Source of the DNA: Fredericiella sp963839515 | GTDB lineage: Bacteria; Chloroflexota; Anaerolineae; Caldilineales; Caldilineaceae | NCBI GenBank assembly: GCA_963839515.1 | Contig: CAWIVN010000001.1 | Coordinates: forward strand, 372,001 to 436,000 | Length of the DNA: 64,000 nt | Direction: 5' to 3' | In this document: positions 53,702 to 62,754 of the stretch, in pieces | Position numbering within the stretch: position 1 is the first letter of the stretch | How the letters are laid out: each line of letters starts with the position of its first letter | Notes under the pieces: generated by a model | The model's input: only the letters and a program-made list of their open reading frames with translations | Told to the model about the DNA's origin: nothing | Database searches by the model: none | Made by a program: the position numbers and the translations under genes

Positions 53702-55801
53702 TTGGCAGCACACCCCGAACGCGCAAGTTTCCACAATAGCCTGGGCGTGGCGCTCAAACAGGTTGCCTGTCGGCATCCCGGTGCGTCGTGCCGGGGACGC
53801 CTGTTGGTATCTGCTTGCCTGCTGCTAATCCTGCTGGCTCTCCCCGGGCGCGCTTTGGCCCAAGACCTGCCCGCGGGCTGGCTGGTCAATCCAAACAGCG
53901 ACGACGAAGTGATCTACATTGATCCGAGCGGTTTCATTCGCGTCTATGATCCCTTCGGCGAACCCAAAATTACCTGGGTGAGCCCCGAAGGCGGGTGGGG
54001 CGCCGCAGCTCTGGGTGACTTTACAGGTGACGGGGACGACGAGATCGTGGCGGTAGGCGGTGAAGGGGCTGCCGCCAGGCTTGTCGTCTACGATCCTGTT
54101 GTTGCATCGGGTTCGGTAGACGCGAATCAGCAGTTCGGCGGTGTGCCGTGGAAGCAGCTTTATATCACCAACCTGCCGGCGACGCCACGGCTTGTGGCTA
54201 CGGGAGAATTTGACCCGTCCGTGGCCGGCCAGGAGATCGTTTACACAACCGATGCTCCGCCTGACTCGGACGGCGACCCGCGCAGCATCGTTGCGATCTT
54301 GACGCAGGCTAGCGATCCCGCTGACGGCAGCGCCTGGCGCACCTTTACCAGCACTACCACAGGCCAGCAATGGAGCGACATCTCGACGGGCGATCTGGCG
54401 CTGACCGGCATTGACCACATTGCCCTGATCGACGAAGACCGTGGCGTGCTGTCAGTCTATCGTTTGCGAGATGGTAGTTTGCAGCGCTATTATCTGTCCG
54501 CGAGCGACACGCGCGAGTGGAGCAGTTCGGCGATTGGCCAGGTCGATCTGGCCACGGCTGAGCCTGAACTGGTGCTCGTGCGGCGCGCAGACCGGCCCTT
54601 GGCCAGCCTTATCATCCAACGCTACGAGCCGCCCGACAACTTCGTGGACGTCTACCTGCGTGATTTTAACCCTGCCCCGCGCGTGGTATTTCTCGCCGAC
54701 GTAAATGCTACCGCCGAAGCGGAAGTATTCATGTTGCGCAACGTCGTGCGCACGGCCGGCTGCCCGCCACCCTACAATACGCCCCCCGTCCAGCTCATCA
54801 TGCGCAACCGCGGGCCGGATCGGCCGACCGATTTTGAAGTCTGCCTGGATCAGGCCAATACGTTTCGCTACGGCGCGGGAGGCGACTTGAATGGTGACGG
54901 CAAGGACGAAGTGATCGTTCTAAGCGCCACACAAATACGCGTCTTCTACAATGTGGATACGACCTTCACAGTCACCAACGTGCAGGTCTCGAGTGATGCG
55001 CGTACTATCGCTGCCGGCAACCTTGATAAAGCGGGTGCAATCAAGCCGAACACGCTGGCCGTCAGCCGCAGCAGCCTTGACTTCACCGTCGGTGCCGGTG
55101 AAGCCAGCCAAGTGCAAACGATAGAACTTAGCAACAGTGCACCGGATGGTGCCCCAATCCCCTTACAGATCCACGTGTCGCCGCAGGTAGATTACGTACG
55201 TTGGACTCTAAGCAGCCAATATACCCCAGCGACACTGTCCGTCTCTGTTGATGCCGCCGAACTCCTGCCCGATATTACGTATGCTGTGGAGCTGATAATT
55301 GAATCCCCAGGGGTTAGTGTCACGAATACGCCTTACCGCATTCCGGTCCTAATCCGTGTGGGAGAAGGCATGATCGTACGCCCCGCCGCCCTCGGCGTAG
55401 TGCTCAGTCCGTGCGAGGCTTCATCCGCCACGCCGCAGATTGATTTGCGTGTGCTGGGAACGGCGGACATTACGTTCAGTGCTACGGTCGATGCCGGTCC
55501 TGCCGGCGCCCAGGTCGCAACACAAGACGCCGCGCCCTTGCCAGAAAGCGTAACCGCCACCTCTTGGCAAGTGCGCGACGTCCCGTGGATTCGCAGCGCT
55601 CAGTCTCCCACTGTCACTGTACCGTCAACAATCACACTATTGATCGATCCGTCTCTGGCTGCGCCGTTCAATCAAGCACACGTGACGGTCGTCGGTCAAC
55701 TGAGCGGGCGGACTTTAACGCGTACTGCCGATATTGTCTTTGTTTGCACCGATAATCCAGTTTACTTGCCGGTCATCCAAAGTATGGCCTGGCCGCATTA
55801 G
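53702..55801 (+). CDS. Secreted FG-GAP/VCBS-repeat-like protein
   Basis: 699 aa from a TTG at 53702 with GGAG seven bases upstream. Signal peptide LLVSACLLLILLALPGRALA sits ~35 residues in, giving a long n-region. The body has FG-GAP-like calcium strands (DFTGDGDDEIVAVGG, DLNGDGKDEVIVLS), followed by two beta-sandwich/Ig-like regions (VQTIELSNSAPDGAPIPLQI) and ends PVYLPVIQSMAWPH. PVYLPVI endings recur in Chloroflexota surface proteins by recollection. Likely displayed outside the cell; ligand unknown. Confidence 0.72.
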   Translation: MAAHPERASFHNSLGVALKQVACRHPGASCRGRLLVSACLLLILLALPGRALAQDLPAGWLVNPNSDDEVIYIDPSGFIRVYDPFGEPKITWVSPEGGWGAAALGDFTGDGDDEIVAVGGEGAAARLVVYDPVVASGSVDANQQFGGVPWKQLYITNLPATPRLVATGEFDPSVAGQEIVYTTDAPPDSDGDPRSIVAILTQASDPADGSAWRTFTSTTTGQQWSDISTGDLALTGIDHIALIDEDRGVLSVYRLRDGSLQRYYLSASDTREWSSSAIGQVDLATAEPELVLVRRADRPLASLIIQRYEPPDNFVDVYLRDFNPAPRVVFLADVNATAEAEVFMLRNVVRTAGCPPPYNTPPVQLIMRNRGPDRPTDFEVCLDQANTFRYGAGGDLNGDGKDEVIVLSATQIRVFYNVDTTFTVTNVQVSSDARTIAAGNLDKAGAIKPNTLAVSRSSLDFTVGAGEASQVQTIELSNSAPDGAPIPLQIHVSPQVDYVRWTLSSQYTPATLSVSVDAAELLPDITYAVELIIESPGVSVTNTPYRIPVLIRVGEGMIVRPAALGVVLSPCEASSATPQIDLRVLGTADITFSATVDAGPAGAQVATQDAAPLPESVTATSWQVRDVPWIRSAQSPTVTVPSTITLLIDPSLAAPFNQAHVTVVGQLSGRTLTRTADIVFVCTDNPVYLPVIQSMAWPH

Positions 55802-55905
55802 GTGCCGGCGCCGGCTGCGACTAACACAAAGCCCAGCACGCCAACAATACCCACGATCAGCATGATGTAAAACATGCCGGAGTAACCGTCTTCCTGTTCG
55901 TCCAT
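55798..55905 (-). CDS. 35-residue single-TM membrane peptide
   Basis: Encodes MDEQEDGYSGMFYIM, then a hydrophobic helix (LIVGIVGVLGFVLVAAGAG) and a stop, with AAGAGGGC five to six bases before the ATG. The acidic start plus one TM helix and its ribosome site argue for a real small membrane protein. It overlaps the convergent gene's stop by four bases and is too short for standard calling. Confidence 0.55.
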   Translation of the reverse strand: MDEQEDGYSGMFYIMLIVGIVGVLGFVLVAAGAGT

Positions 55906-56103
55906 GATGCCCTCTTTGTAGATTGCCGCTACGTGCAAGTTTCTAGCACGTAAGCTGGCCATTAGCAACGTACGCCAAATAGGATGACGTTACGAATCCG
56001 CTAAGGTTACGGGCAGTTTTACTTTACCGTAGGATCTAGCTGTTGTCGATAGACGACTGTACTGCGGAGGGAAACAGTAAGCATTGCGTCAGGTTGAGGG
56101 ATG

Positions 56104-57087
56104 CTAGTGCGCGGCAGGGACAGGGGCGCTGCTGGGCGACACGGGATAGATACGCTCGCGGTGAACCGCTCCGCAGATCTCCTCTATGGAGCAGTCGTGG
56201 TCGTCAAGCCAGCACTGCAACTCGCCGTGGATGGCGGCTATGGCATCCGCTCCACGGTAGTAGACAGCGCTGCCGACACCCACGGTCGTGGCGCCTGCCA
56301 TCAACATCTCAATGGCATCAAGCCCAGTGGTGACGCCGCCGGTGCCGATAATCGGGATATCTGGGCAAGCGCGCCGCGCATCGTAAACGCACTTGAGGGC
56401 GATCGGCTTAATGGCGGGACCACTTAGCCCGCCGCTGCGATTGGCCAACACCGCCTGGCCACTCTCGGCGTCAATTACCATGCCCGGCATCGTGTTGACT
56501 ACACACAGTGCATCGGCGCCGGCAGCCACGACGGCGCGTGCTATCCGGCCAATGCCGGGCACGTTGGGAGCCAGTTTCACGACCACGGGAATGCCGCTGC
56601 CGATCAGCGCCTGCTTGACGTGGCCGGTTACTTCGGCTGCCGCGTCGGCGTTACCTGCATATGGTTCGCCGAACTCACTATGTACGTTGGGACACGAGAT
56701 GTTGACCTCGACCAAGTCGGGGTGCGCCGCAGCTACCGTGAGTGCCACGGTGGCAAATTCTTCCGGCGGTCCGGCAAAGATGCTGGCAATTAGCGGCACA
56801 CCTAACGGGGCCAGGGCAGCCTTTGCCTGGCTCAGCAGGGCTACCTCTGCCTCGGCTCCCGGGTTCGCCAGACCAATTGCATTTATCAAACCGTGCCCCC
56901 AGTCAAGGCAAGTGGGGTTGACATGTCCGGCACGCGGGGCTGGACCACAAGATTTGGCCGTAACTGCGCCGCAACCTGCGCGTGCCGCTCGCTCCAGAAG
57001 ACTCACAGTTGTCCCCCAGATGCCGCTGGCCAGTACAAGCGGAGTGGGGAGAGTCAGATGAAGAAATTGAGTTTGCAGGTCGGCCAT
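56104..57087 (-). CDS. pyrD: Dihydroorotate dehydrogenase (class 1B-like)
   Basis: 327 aa. FMN barrel with catalytic Cys in VEVNISCPN, Lys in VVKLAPN and the phosphate-site IIGTGGVTTG. The Cys base is diagnostic of class 1, and the sequence resembles 1B enzymes that need a PyrK partner; pyrK is not in the window. GAGG precedes the ATG. Last gene of a pyrFE-pyrD transcript, 21 bases after pyrFE. Confidence 0.92.
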   Translation of the reverse strand: MADLQTQFLHLTLPTPLVLASGIWGTTVSLLERAARAGCGAVTAKSCGPAPRAGHVNPTCLDWGHGLINAIGLANPGAEAEVALLSQAKAALAPLGVPLIASIFAGPPEEFATVALTVAAAHPDLVEVNISCPNVHSEFGEPYAGNADAAAEVTGHVKQALIGSGIPVVVKLAPNVPGIGRIARAVVAAGADALCVVNTMPGMVIDAESGQAVLANRSGGLSGPAIKPIALKCVYDARRACPDIPIIGTGGVTTGLDAIEMLMAGATTVGVGSAVYYRGADAIAAIHGELQCWLDDHDCSIEEICGAVHRERIYPVSPSSAPVPAAH

Positions 57088-57108
57088 AACAGTACCTCGA
57101 TGAGGCCT

Positions 57109-58584
57109 CTAGTTGCGTAAGAACGCGAGTACTTCCTGATGCTTTTGGGGGTCGAGCAGCTTCTGGTCTGCCAGTGCGTCCAGCAATGTCGTCAGCTTGA
57201 AGACACTGTGTGCCCGAATGCCCGCCTGCGCTAGTTTTGCCACGCCACCTTGTTCTCGATCGATCAGCACGATCACGTGTTCCACCACCAGACCTGCAGC
57301 CCGTAGTTGCTCCGCCGTGTCGATGGTGCTGCCTCCGCTCGTGATCAGGTCCTCGATCACGACCACGCGCTCGCCTGCTTGCCATGCGCCCTCGATTAGC
57401 TTGCCGAGGCCATGGCTTTTGGCCTCTTTGCGTGGGTATATGAGCGGCTTATCCGCTGCAATTGCTACGGCTGTGCCAATCGGCAGCGCGGCGTAGGGGA
57501 CGCCGGCAATACGCTCGCACTCGATGTCGGCCAGAATCGCCGCATATGCCTGTGCTGCCCTGGCTAGCAGCGCCGGCTTGCTTACCAGCAGCCGTAGGTC
57601 CACGTAGATGGGGGATTGGATGCCGCTGGCCAGTGTAAAGCTGCCAAACTTCACGGCGCCGAGCTCGAACAACTCGGCCGCCAACTGTCGAGCGTCGCCT
57701 TGGCCCGCCTTGGCTGCAGGTACACCCACCCGCTGGGTGCCAGGCAGGCTTTGGTCTGCCAGTCGCGCACACACGGCATTGATCTCGTCACGCAACTTGC
57801 GGGCGGCCTGGCCGTGGTCGTCGGCCAGGGCGACGTTGCGGCTGGCGTTTATGATCACGCCGGCGCCATCGTCCCGCAGCCCAGCTGCCAGCGTCGCCTC
57901 TAAGTCTCCACCTTGGGCACCAATGCCGGGAATGAGGAACCAGGCGTGCGGGGCGGCGCTGCGCACGTCGGCGATGGCCTGAGGGAAGGTAGCCCCCACG
58001 ACAAGACCGACGTTGGGCGACCAGGCGGCGGCCGTGCGTGCTACATGCACGTAGAGGGGCCGGTTTGGTTCGCGATCAAGCGTACGCCAGTCGGCAACCT
58101 CCAGTTCCTGGAACTCGCCTGCGCCGGGGTTGGACGTATGGCACAGCACGAACAGGCCCTTGTCTGCGTAGCGTGCAAACGGTTCGACACTGTCCTTGCC
58201 CAAGTAAGGGCTGAGTGTGACGCCATCCACGCCCAGGTCATCGAAGCAGGCGCGGGCGTAGGCTTCCGCCGTGCTGCCAATGTCGCCGCGTTTGGCGTCG
58301 AGCAGGACGGGAATGTGCGGCGGGATCAGGGCCAATGTCTGGCGCAGCGCCGCCATGCCCTCTGCGCCCAGCGCTTCGTAAAAGGCGATGTTCGGCTTAT
58401 AGGCGCAGACGAGATCCTGCGTCTGCGCGATGATGGCATGGTTCCATGCCACAATTGTGGCCGCCGGGTCGCCGTCTGCGGCCCGGTAGCGCGCAGGAGC
58501 CTGCGCCGGGTTGGGGTCAAGTCCAACACAGAGCAGGCTCTGATTGCGTACTACAGCGGCCTGGAGTTTCGTAAAGAAGCCCAT
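57109..58584 (-). CDS. pyrFE: Bifunctional orotidine-5'-phosphate decarboxylase / orotate phosphoribosyltransferase
   Basis: 491 aa. Residues 1-~275 are a PyrF of the long (mycobacterial/archaeal type 2) class with the catalytic DAKRGDIGST. Residues ~295-491 are PyrE, with KFGSFTLASG, YPRKEAKSHG and the PRPP motif VVVIEDLITSGGST. The order decarboxylase-transferase is the reverse of animal UMP synthase. AAAGGGAG precedes the ATG at 58584. The joined enzyme channels orotate to UMP, the last steps of the pathway started by pyrB-pyrC and pyrD here. Confidence 0.92.
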   Translation of the reverse strand: MGFFTKLQAAVVRNQSLLCVGLDPNPAQAPARYRAADGDPAATIVAWNHAIIAQTQDLVCAYKPNIAFYEALGAEGMAALRQTLALIPPHIPVLLDAKRGDIGSTAEAYARACFDDLGVDGVTLSPYLGKDSVEPFARYADKGLFVLCHTSNPGAGEFQELEVADWRTLDREPNRPLYVHVARTAAAWSPNVGLVVGATFPQAIADVRSAAPHAWFLIPGIGAQGGDLEATLAAGLRDDGAGVIINASRNVALADDHGQAARKLRDEINAVCARLADQSLPGTQRVGVPAAKAGQGDARQLAAELFELGAVKFGSFTLASGIQSPIYVDLRLLVSKPALLARAAQAYAAILADIECERIAGVPYAALPIGTAVAIAADKPLIYPRKEAKSHGLGKLIEGAWQAGERVVVIEDLITSGGSTIDTAEQLRAAGLVVEHVIVLIDREQGGVAKLAQAGIRAHSVFKLTTLLDALADQKLLDPQKHQEVLAFLRN

Positions 58585-58631
58585 TGTGCTCCCTTTCGCG
58601 TCCTCACGCGGGCGCTGGTTTCGCCGGCAGG

Positions 58632-59264
58632 CTAGACGTTTACCGTCGCCGGCTGGTATGGAATGTGGTCTTTTGGTGAAAACTGCAGTTCCAACTGCCA
58701 CCCGCCGGGTTGAGCGCCGGTCGTTACACGCCAGGCGGCTGCCGGGGGCAGAGGGTTTTGGTGGTCAAACTGCTTGCGGTAATGCCAGAGCACGTCCGGC
58801 AAACCACCCAAGTTTTCCAGCATCACGCGCACCGGGCCGCCGTGGCTGACAAGGGCAACGGGCCCATATTGAGCCGACTCTGACCAGGCGCGTAGGAAGA
58901 CCGGATTCACACGGGCAAACACCTGGGCGTCATTCTCTTCGCGGCGGTATTCGGCCAGGGCGTCGATCACCTCCACCTGAATACCTGCCACCTTGGCCGC
59001 AATCTGTGCCGTGTGCAGGGCACGGACCAAAGGGCTGGTGTAGACCAACTGGACACCCTGGCTCTTGAGGAACTTGCCTAACTTGGCAGCCTCCTCTTCG
59101 CCTTGTGCCACAAGTGGCGGACCGGGCGGAATATCGTAGCGTATGTTGGGCATGTTCCAGTCCGGCGTCCCGTGACGGCCCAGGAACACGACGGGCTGGC
59201 GCCATGTCAACATGCCGTTCGCCCCATTCAGACTGATCTTGTTTCCGTTGTTTTCAAACAGCAT
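58632..59264 (-). CDS. Histidine phosphatase (phosphoglycerate-mutase-like)
   Basis: 210 aa from the ATG at 59264, or 193 aa from the ATG at 59213. The RHG motif (FLGRHGTPDWN) and second His (VSHGGPVRV) are present. Family members dephosphorylate sugars, nucleotides or side-chain intermediates; specificity unknown. It heads the operon before pyrFE, 47 bases apart, so a nucleotide-related role is possible. Confidence 0.82.
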   Translation of the reverse strand: MLFENNGNKISLNGANGMLTWRQPVVFLGRHGTPDWNMPNIRYDIPPGPPLVAQGEEEAAKLGKFLKSQGVQLVYTSPLVRALHTAQIAAKVAGIQVEVIDALAEYRREENDAQVFARVNPVFLRAWSESAQYGPVALVSHGGPVRVMLENLGGLPDVLWHYRKQFDHQNPLPPAAAWRVTTGAQPGGWQLELQFSPKDHIPYQPATVNV

Positions 59265-59306
59265 GCGGTATTGGTTCCTTTTTTGGGCACAAAAAGATTC
59301 GTGTGC

Positions 59307-59440
<134 letters not shown>

Positions 59441-59452
59441 ACAAACGAATCT

Positions 59453-59541
59453 TGGCGGAGAGGGAGGGATTTGAACCCTCGACGGCTATGAACCGTACGA
59501 GCTTTCCAGGCCCGCGCACTAGGCCACTATGCGACCTCTCC
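59453..59541 (-). tRNA. tRNA-Ser (anticodon GGA), CCA encoded
   Basis: Acceptor GGAGAGG pairs with CCTCTCC; discriminator G and CCA are encoded. The anticodon loop CTGGAAA gives GGA (reads UCC/UCU). The long variable arm (TACGGTTCATAGCCGT) is class II, and the T arm GAGGGTTCAAATCCCTC is perfect. It starts 12 bases after ffs. Confidence 0.95.
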
Positions 59542-59625
59542 GCTCCTGATTATAGGGGAGATAGTGGTTTGAAGCAAATATTAGGGACTTGAGGAGGGTA
59601 TAAGATGAGAAGGTGAACGGGTGAC

Positions 59626-59693
59626 GCCAGAAGCCGGGTTTCTGGCGAGCTGCGCTTGGCACAAGCGACGCTCGCTTCAGAAACTCGGTTTCT
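59626..59693. terminator. Compound hairpin with two AGAA-x-C-CGG-TTTCT palindromes downstream of hemD
   Basis: GCCAGAAGCCGGGTTTCTGGC (59626-59646) forms a stem with one G-T pair; AGAAACTCGGTTTCT (59679-59693) repeats the core; the segment between them can fold via GCGAG/CTCGC and CGCTTG/CAAGCG. It follows the hemD stop (minus strand) and probably terminates it. The core is the same as in the terminator at 1755. Confidence 0.65.
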
Positions 59694-59718
59694 CTCTTAC
59701 CTTATCGCCCTTTCACAC

Positions 59719-60540
59719 TCAGTGATTGCTAAAATAGTCTGCTACCGATTCGACGAGACCTGCGATTGTGTGTTTCTGGGGCAGGATGTCCACGTGCAGG
59801 CCGTATTCCTTGGCGGCGGCGGCGGTGAGCGGGCCGATGCAGGCGACGGTCAGGTCGTCGAGCATGGCGAGGGTGCCGCCTTCGTAGTCCAGGCGTTTGA
59901 CGAAATAGCGCACGGCGGTGGGAAAGGTGAAGACGACGCAGTCGATCTTGCCCTCCCAGAGCAGGACGGGGACGGGGTCGCCGCCCTTGCCGATGACGGT
60001 GCGGTAGGCGTTAATGGCGGTGACTTCGGCGCCGGTGTTGCGCAAGCATTTGGCCAGGCTCATGCGCGTGACGGCGGACTGGGGGAGGAGCACGCGTTCG
60101 CCGGGCTTGAGCTTCATGGCTTCGGCCACGTACTCGGGCGTGTAGACCTCGGGTGCAAAGGCCGAGTCGAGACCCATAAACTCCTTGGTATAGATCTCGG
60201 TCATGCAGCCGATGGTGGCTACCTTGAGACGACGCGGGATCTGGATCGGGTCGATATTGGCGGCGCGCATGCGCTCGCCGACGACCATGGCTGTGTCGGC
60301 ATCGTTGAGCACGAGCCAGTCGTATTTGCCGGCTGCGGCTTCACGCAGGGCGGCGTCGAGCTCGCCGTCATGGTCGTAGGGCAGGATTTCGATACAAGGA
60401 TAGTAGAAGACTTCGGCGCCTAGCGCCTGGAAGAGCTCGGTCTGGTCTTTGGCCTGCTCCCTATCGTGCGTGACGACGACACGGACGCCAGAGAGGACGC
60501 CGGACGCGTTTTTGGTGGGCGAAGAGGTTAGTGGATTCAT
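59719..60540 (-). CDS. hemD: Uroporphyrinogen-III synthase
   Basis: 273 aa. The two-domain HemD fold: GVRVVVTHDREQ start, YYPCIEILPYD, DWLVLNDADTA, LLPQSAVTRMSLA, and in the second half INAYRT and CIGPLTAAAAKEYGL. It closes and inverts ring D in tetrapyrrole synthesis. No other hem genes are near. Called with moderate-high confidence because HemD sequences are weakly conserved. Confidence 0.82.
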   Translation of the reverse strand: MNPLTSSPTKNASGVLSGVRVVVTHDREQAKDQTELFQALGAEVFYYPCIEILPYDHDGELDAALREAAAGKYDWLVLNDADTAMVVGERMRAANIDPIQIPRRLKVATIGCMTEIYTKEFMGLDSAFAPEVYTPEYVAEAMKLKPGERVLLPQSAVTRMSLAKCLRNTGAEVTAINAYRTVIGKGGDPVPVLLWEGKIDCVVFTFPTAVRYFVKRLDYEGGTLAMLDDLTVACIGPLTAAAAKEYGLHVDILPQKHTIAGLVESVADYFSNH

Positions 60541-60936
60541 GGCAGTTTATTTTCCTGGTTCACGGAGAACGGAACGGGAACGCCGCCCGGACAACAGATG
60601 GGCTGGCTAATCCGGCCCACGAACGGCTGTACACACGTTGCATACGGCACCGGGATTGTAATCAGGCCGTGTTCCAGTACTGTTGCTGCGTTTGCTGGAT
60701 AGGTTCACTGTTGGCCTTGGTCGGTGCTCCCGGATGACAATAGTTTAGCGCATTCTTACCGATCGCGCACTGGTCAGTTGCCCTAATTCGGAGGTGACGA
60801 TAATACCTTGGCGGCTGCGATTGGGGCGCGACTGCCTGTGAGGGGCGAATCAGTAGTGCTTCTAATGGGCGTGATGGTTCAAGACTTTGACGAGGGCGCT
60901 ACCTTGCTGGCCGGCCACACTGGGGTGGTGTGGGCG
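60541..60936. other. 396-bp gap without a gene
   Basis: The interval between the hemD start and the stop of the frameshifted methyltransferase has no supported gene. A TACAAT on the minus strand (60660-60655) could serve hemD, but no -35 box fits. I see no repeats or hairpins of note. Confidence 0.5.
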
Positions 60937-61544
60937 TTACGGTTTGCGCAGCAGGTACCAGCGGCAGGGGTAGCGGTCGGGAATGGCGCGGACGATTTCG
61001 ACAACCTCGAGGGCAGGGGTGAAGCGCTCGACGACTTCGTTTTCGAGCATGCCCATCTGGCGGTCTTGCGCTTCTTCTTCGGCACGAGGGACGTAGTCGA
61101 AGGCGTAGAGATGATAGTAGCCGCCGGGGCGGAGGTTGGCGACGATGCCGGCCGCATAACGGGGGCGCAGGCCGGGCGGGAGGCCGTGTGAGCAGCCGAG
61201 GTCAAGGATGTAGGACGCGTTTGCATTGGCGAGCGGGAGCGCCGTGACGTCGGCCTGGACGAACGTCGCGAGCAGCAGGAGGCGGGGGCGCGTTGGGCGA
61301 TGCGGGCGCGGCCCGTGGCAACGGCCTGGTAGGCGATGTCAAAGCCGACGGTGGTGAGGCCGAGGTGCGCCAGGTAGCGGACATTGGTGCCGGGGCCGCA
61401 GCCGATGTCGAGCGCCAGGCCCATGGGAGCAATGTGGCCGGAGGACCAGAAGGCTTGGACTTCGGGTGGGGTGATTTGGGTGTCCCAAGGCGTGTTGCCG
61501 GAGGCGTAGTGCGTTTCCCAGCGGGTGCGTGTGGTTTCGGTCAT
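60937..61544 (-). pseudogene. SAM-dependent methyltransferase with a single-base frameshift
   Basis: The frame starts MTETTRTRWETHYASGNTPW with LALDIGCGPGTNVRYLAHLG (motif I), but after ARIAQRAP it turns to nonsense. Adding one base in the G5 run at 61284-61288 (C run on the coding strand) restores RLLLLATFVQADVTALPLA, then YILDLGCSHGLPPG and YHLYAFDYVPR through to WYLLRKP and TAA at 60937, a ~202-aa protein. Either a real -1 mutation or a homopolymer sequencing error. Family: class I methyltransferase of the thiopurine/TehB style. Confidence 0.8.
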
Positions 61545-61557
61545 AGGTGCGCAGGCG

Positions 61558-62064
61558 CTAAGTGGGCACGTCTTCGGTTGGGAAGGGGGGCCGGCTGCCG
61601 CCGATGGGGTAGACCATGAGGGGCAGCGAGCGGGGGAGGCCTTCCAATTCGTACGTGACTTCGCCCACCGTTTCGGCGCCCATTTTCTGATAGAAGCCCT
61701 CAGCATTGGGGTCGGATTCGATTTCGATGCGCTGTGCGCCGCGTTCGGTGGCGAGTTGGACGGCGTGCTCGAAGAGTTGGCGACCCACGCCGCCGTGCAG
61801 CGACCGGGGCTGAACCCACAGGTGTTCGAGCACCATGCGCTCGCCGCTGCCCGACAGGGCATAGAAGCCGAGGATGGCCTCGCCGTCGTCATCGACGGCG
61901 GCGTAGACTTCGTTTTGCAGGATAAACTGCTTGGTGATCGTCAACTGGTTGTGCCAAAGCTCGATCCACTGGGACGGGTAGCCCCAGAAGCTTTTGGCGG
62001 CATATGCGATTTGGGTGAGGCGCTCGGCCTGTTCGGGGCGAGCGCGGACGACTCTAATCTCCAT
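61558..62064 (-). CDS. GNAT-family N-acetyltransferase
   Basis: 168 aa. GNAT motif A with acetyl-CoA loop SLHGGVGRQLFEHAV, preceded by LEHLWVQP and followed by IEIESDPNAEGFYQKMGAE, the usual motif B. Substrate unknown. It starts 14 bases upstream of the frameshifted methyltransferase's start region and lies downstream of ppa on the same strand. Confidence 0.9.
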   Translation of the reverse strand: MEIRVVRARPEQAERLTQIAYAAKSFWGYPSQWIELWHNQLTITKQFILQNEVYAAVDDDGEAILGFYALSGSGERMVLEHLWVQPRSLHGGVGRQLFEHAVQLATERGAQRIEIESDPNAEGFYQKMGAETVGEVTYELEGLPRSLPLMVYPIGGSRPPFPTEDVPT

Positions 62065-62139
62065 AGTCAGCGAAGTGATCCTGCACGGTGGCTAGTTTGG
62101 ACTCCGAACTCAACGAAACAATCCCGGAAGACGGTTTTG

Positions 62140-62754
62140 CTAGTCGCCATATTCGACGAAGTAGTCCTGCATGGCAGCTTCCACAACGCGCAGGGCATGT
62201 TCGCGGTCGTAGGTGCGGTCGACGGTCAGGCCGGGCTCCTGGCCGGGAATCATTTTGTAGGTGGCGAAGTAGTGGCGCAGGCGTTCGATCAAGATCTCGG
62301 GCAGGTCGCTGATGTCGCGGGCATTGCCCCAGACGTTGTCGTTTTGGAGCACGGCGATGATCTTGTCGTCGGCCTCGCCGTGGTCGTTGACATAAAGACC
62401 GCCGACTACGCGGGCGTTGAGGATCACTTCCGAGCGGTTGACGGGACGTTCGCTCAAGACGCAAATGTCGAGGGGGTCGCCGTCGCCCTGTTCGGCGCCG
62501 CCCAGTTCGGCCACAAGTTTATCGCAGTAGGTGCGCGGGATAAAGCCGTAGAGGGCTGGCGGCTGCGACGAGGTGCGCTGCGGCCGGTCGACGCGCAGGT
62601 AGCCGGTGGTCTTGTCGATCTCGTACTTGATCAAGTCGAAAGGCGTGATTTCGATATAGGCATGAACCACCTCGGGCGGGTTGGGGCCGATCTCCAGGCC
62701 GTGCCAAGGGTGGGGGCGCCAGCGATAGAAAGGTGGTGGGAATCGTTTCGACAT
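62140..62754 (-). CDS. ppa: Inorganic pyrophosphatase, family I
   Basis: 204 aa. Hydrolyses pyrophosphate to drive biosynthesis. Metal site GDGDPLDICVLSE is intact, with KYEIDKTTGYLRVDR, and GFIPRTYC. AAGGAAGAAT precedes the ATG. The ends HALRVVEAAMQDY are extended slightly relative to E. coli. A 16-bp minisatellite lies upstream. Confidence 0.93.
   Translation of the reverse strand: MSKRFPPPFYRWRPHPWHGLEIGPNPPEVVHAYIEITPFDLIKYEIDKTTGYLRVDRPQRTSSQPPALYGFIPRTYCDKLVAELGGAEQGDGDPLDICVLSERPVNRSEVILNARVVGGLYVNDHGEADDKIIAVLQNDNVWGNARDISDLPEILIERLRHYFATYKMIPGQEPGLTVDRTYDREHALRVVEAAMQDYFVEYGD

Noticed and set aside
60808..61191. 127-residue plus-strand frame
   Set aside because: Antisense to the restored frame of the frameshifted methyltransferase, which shows real motifs.
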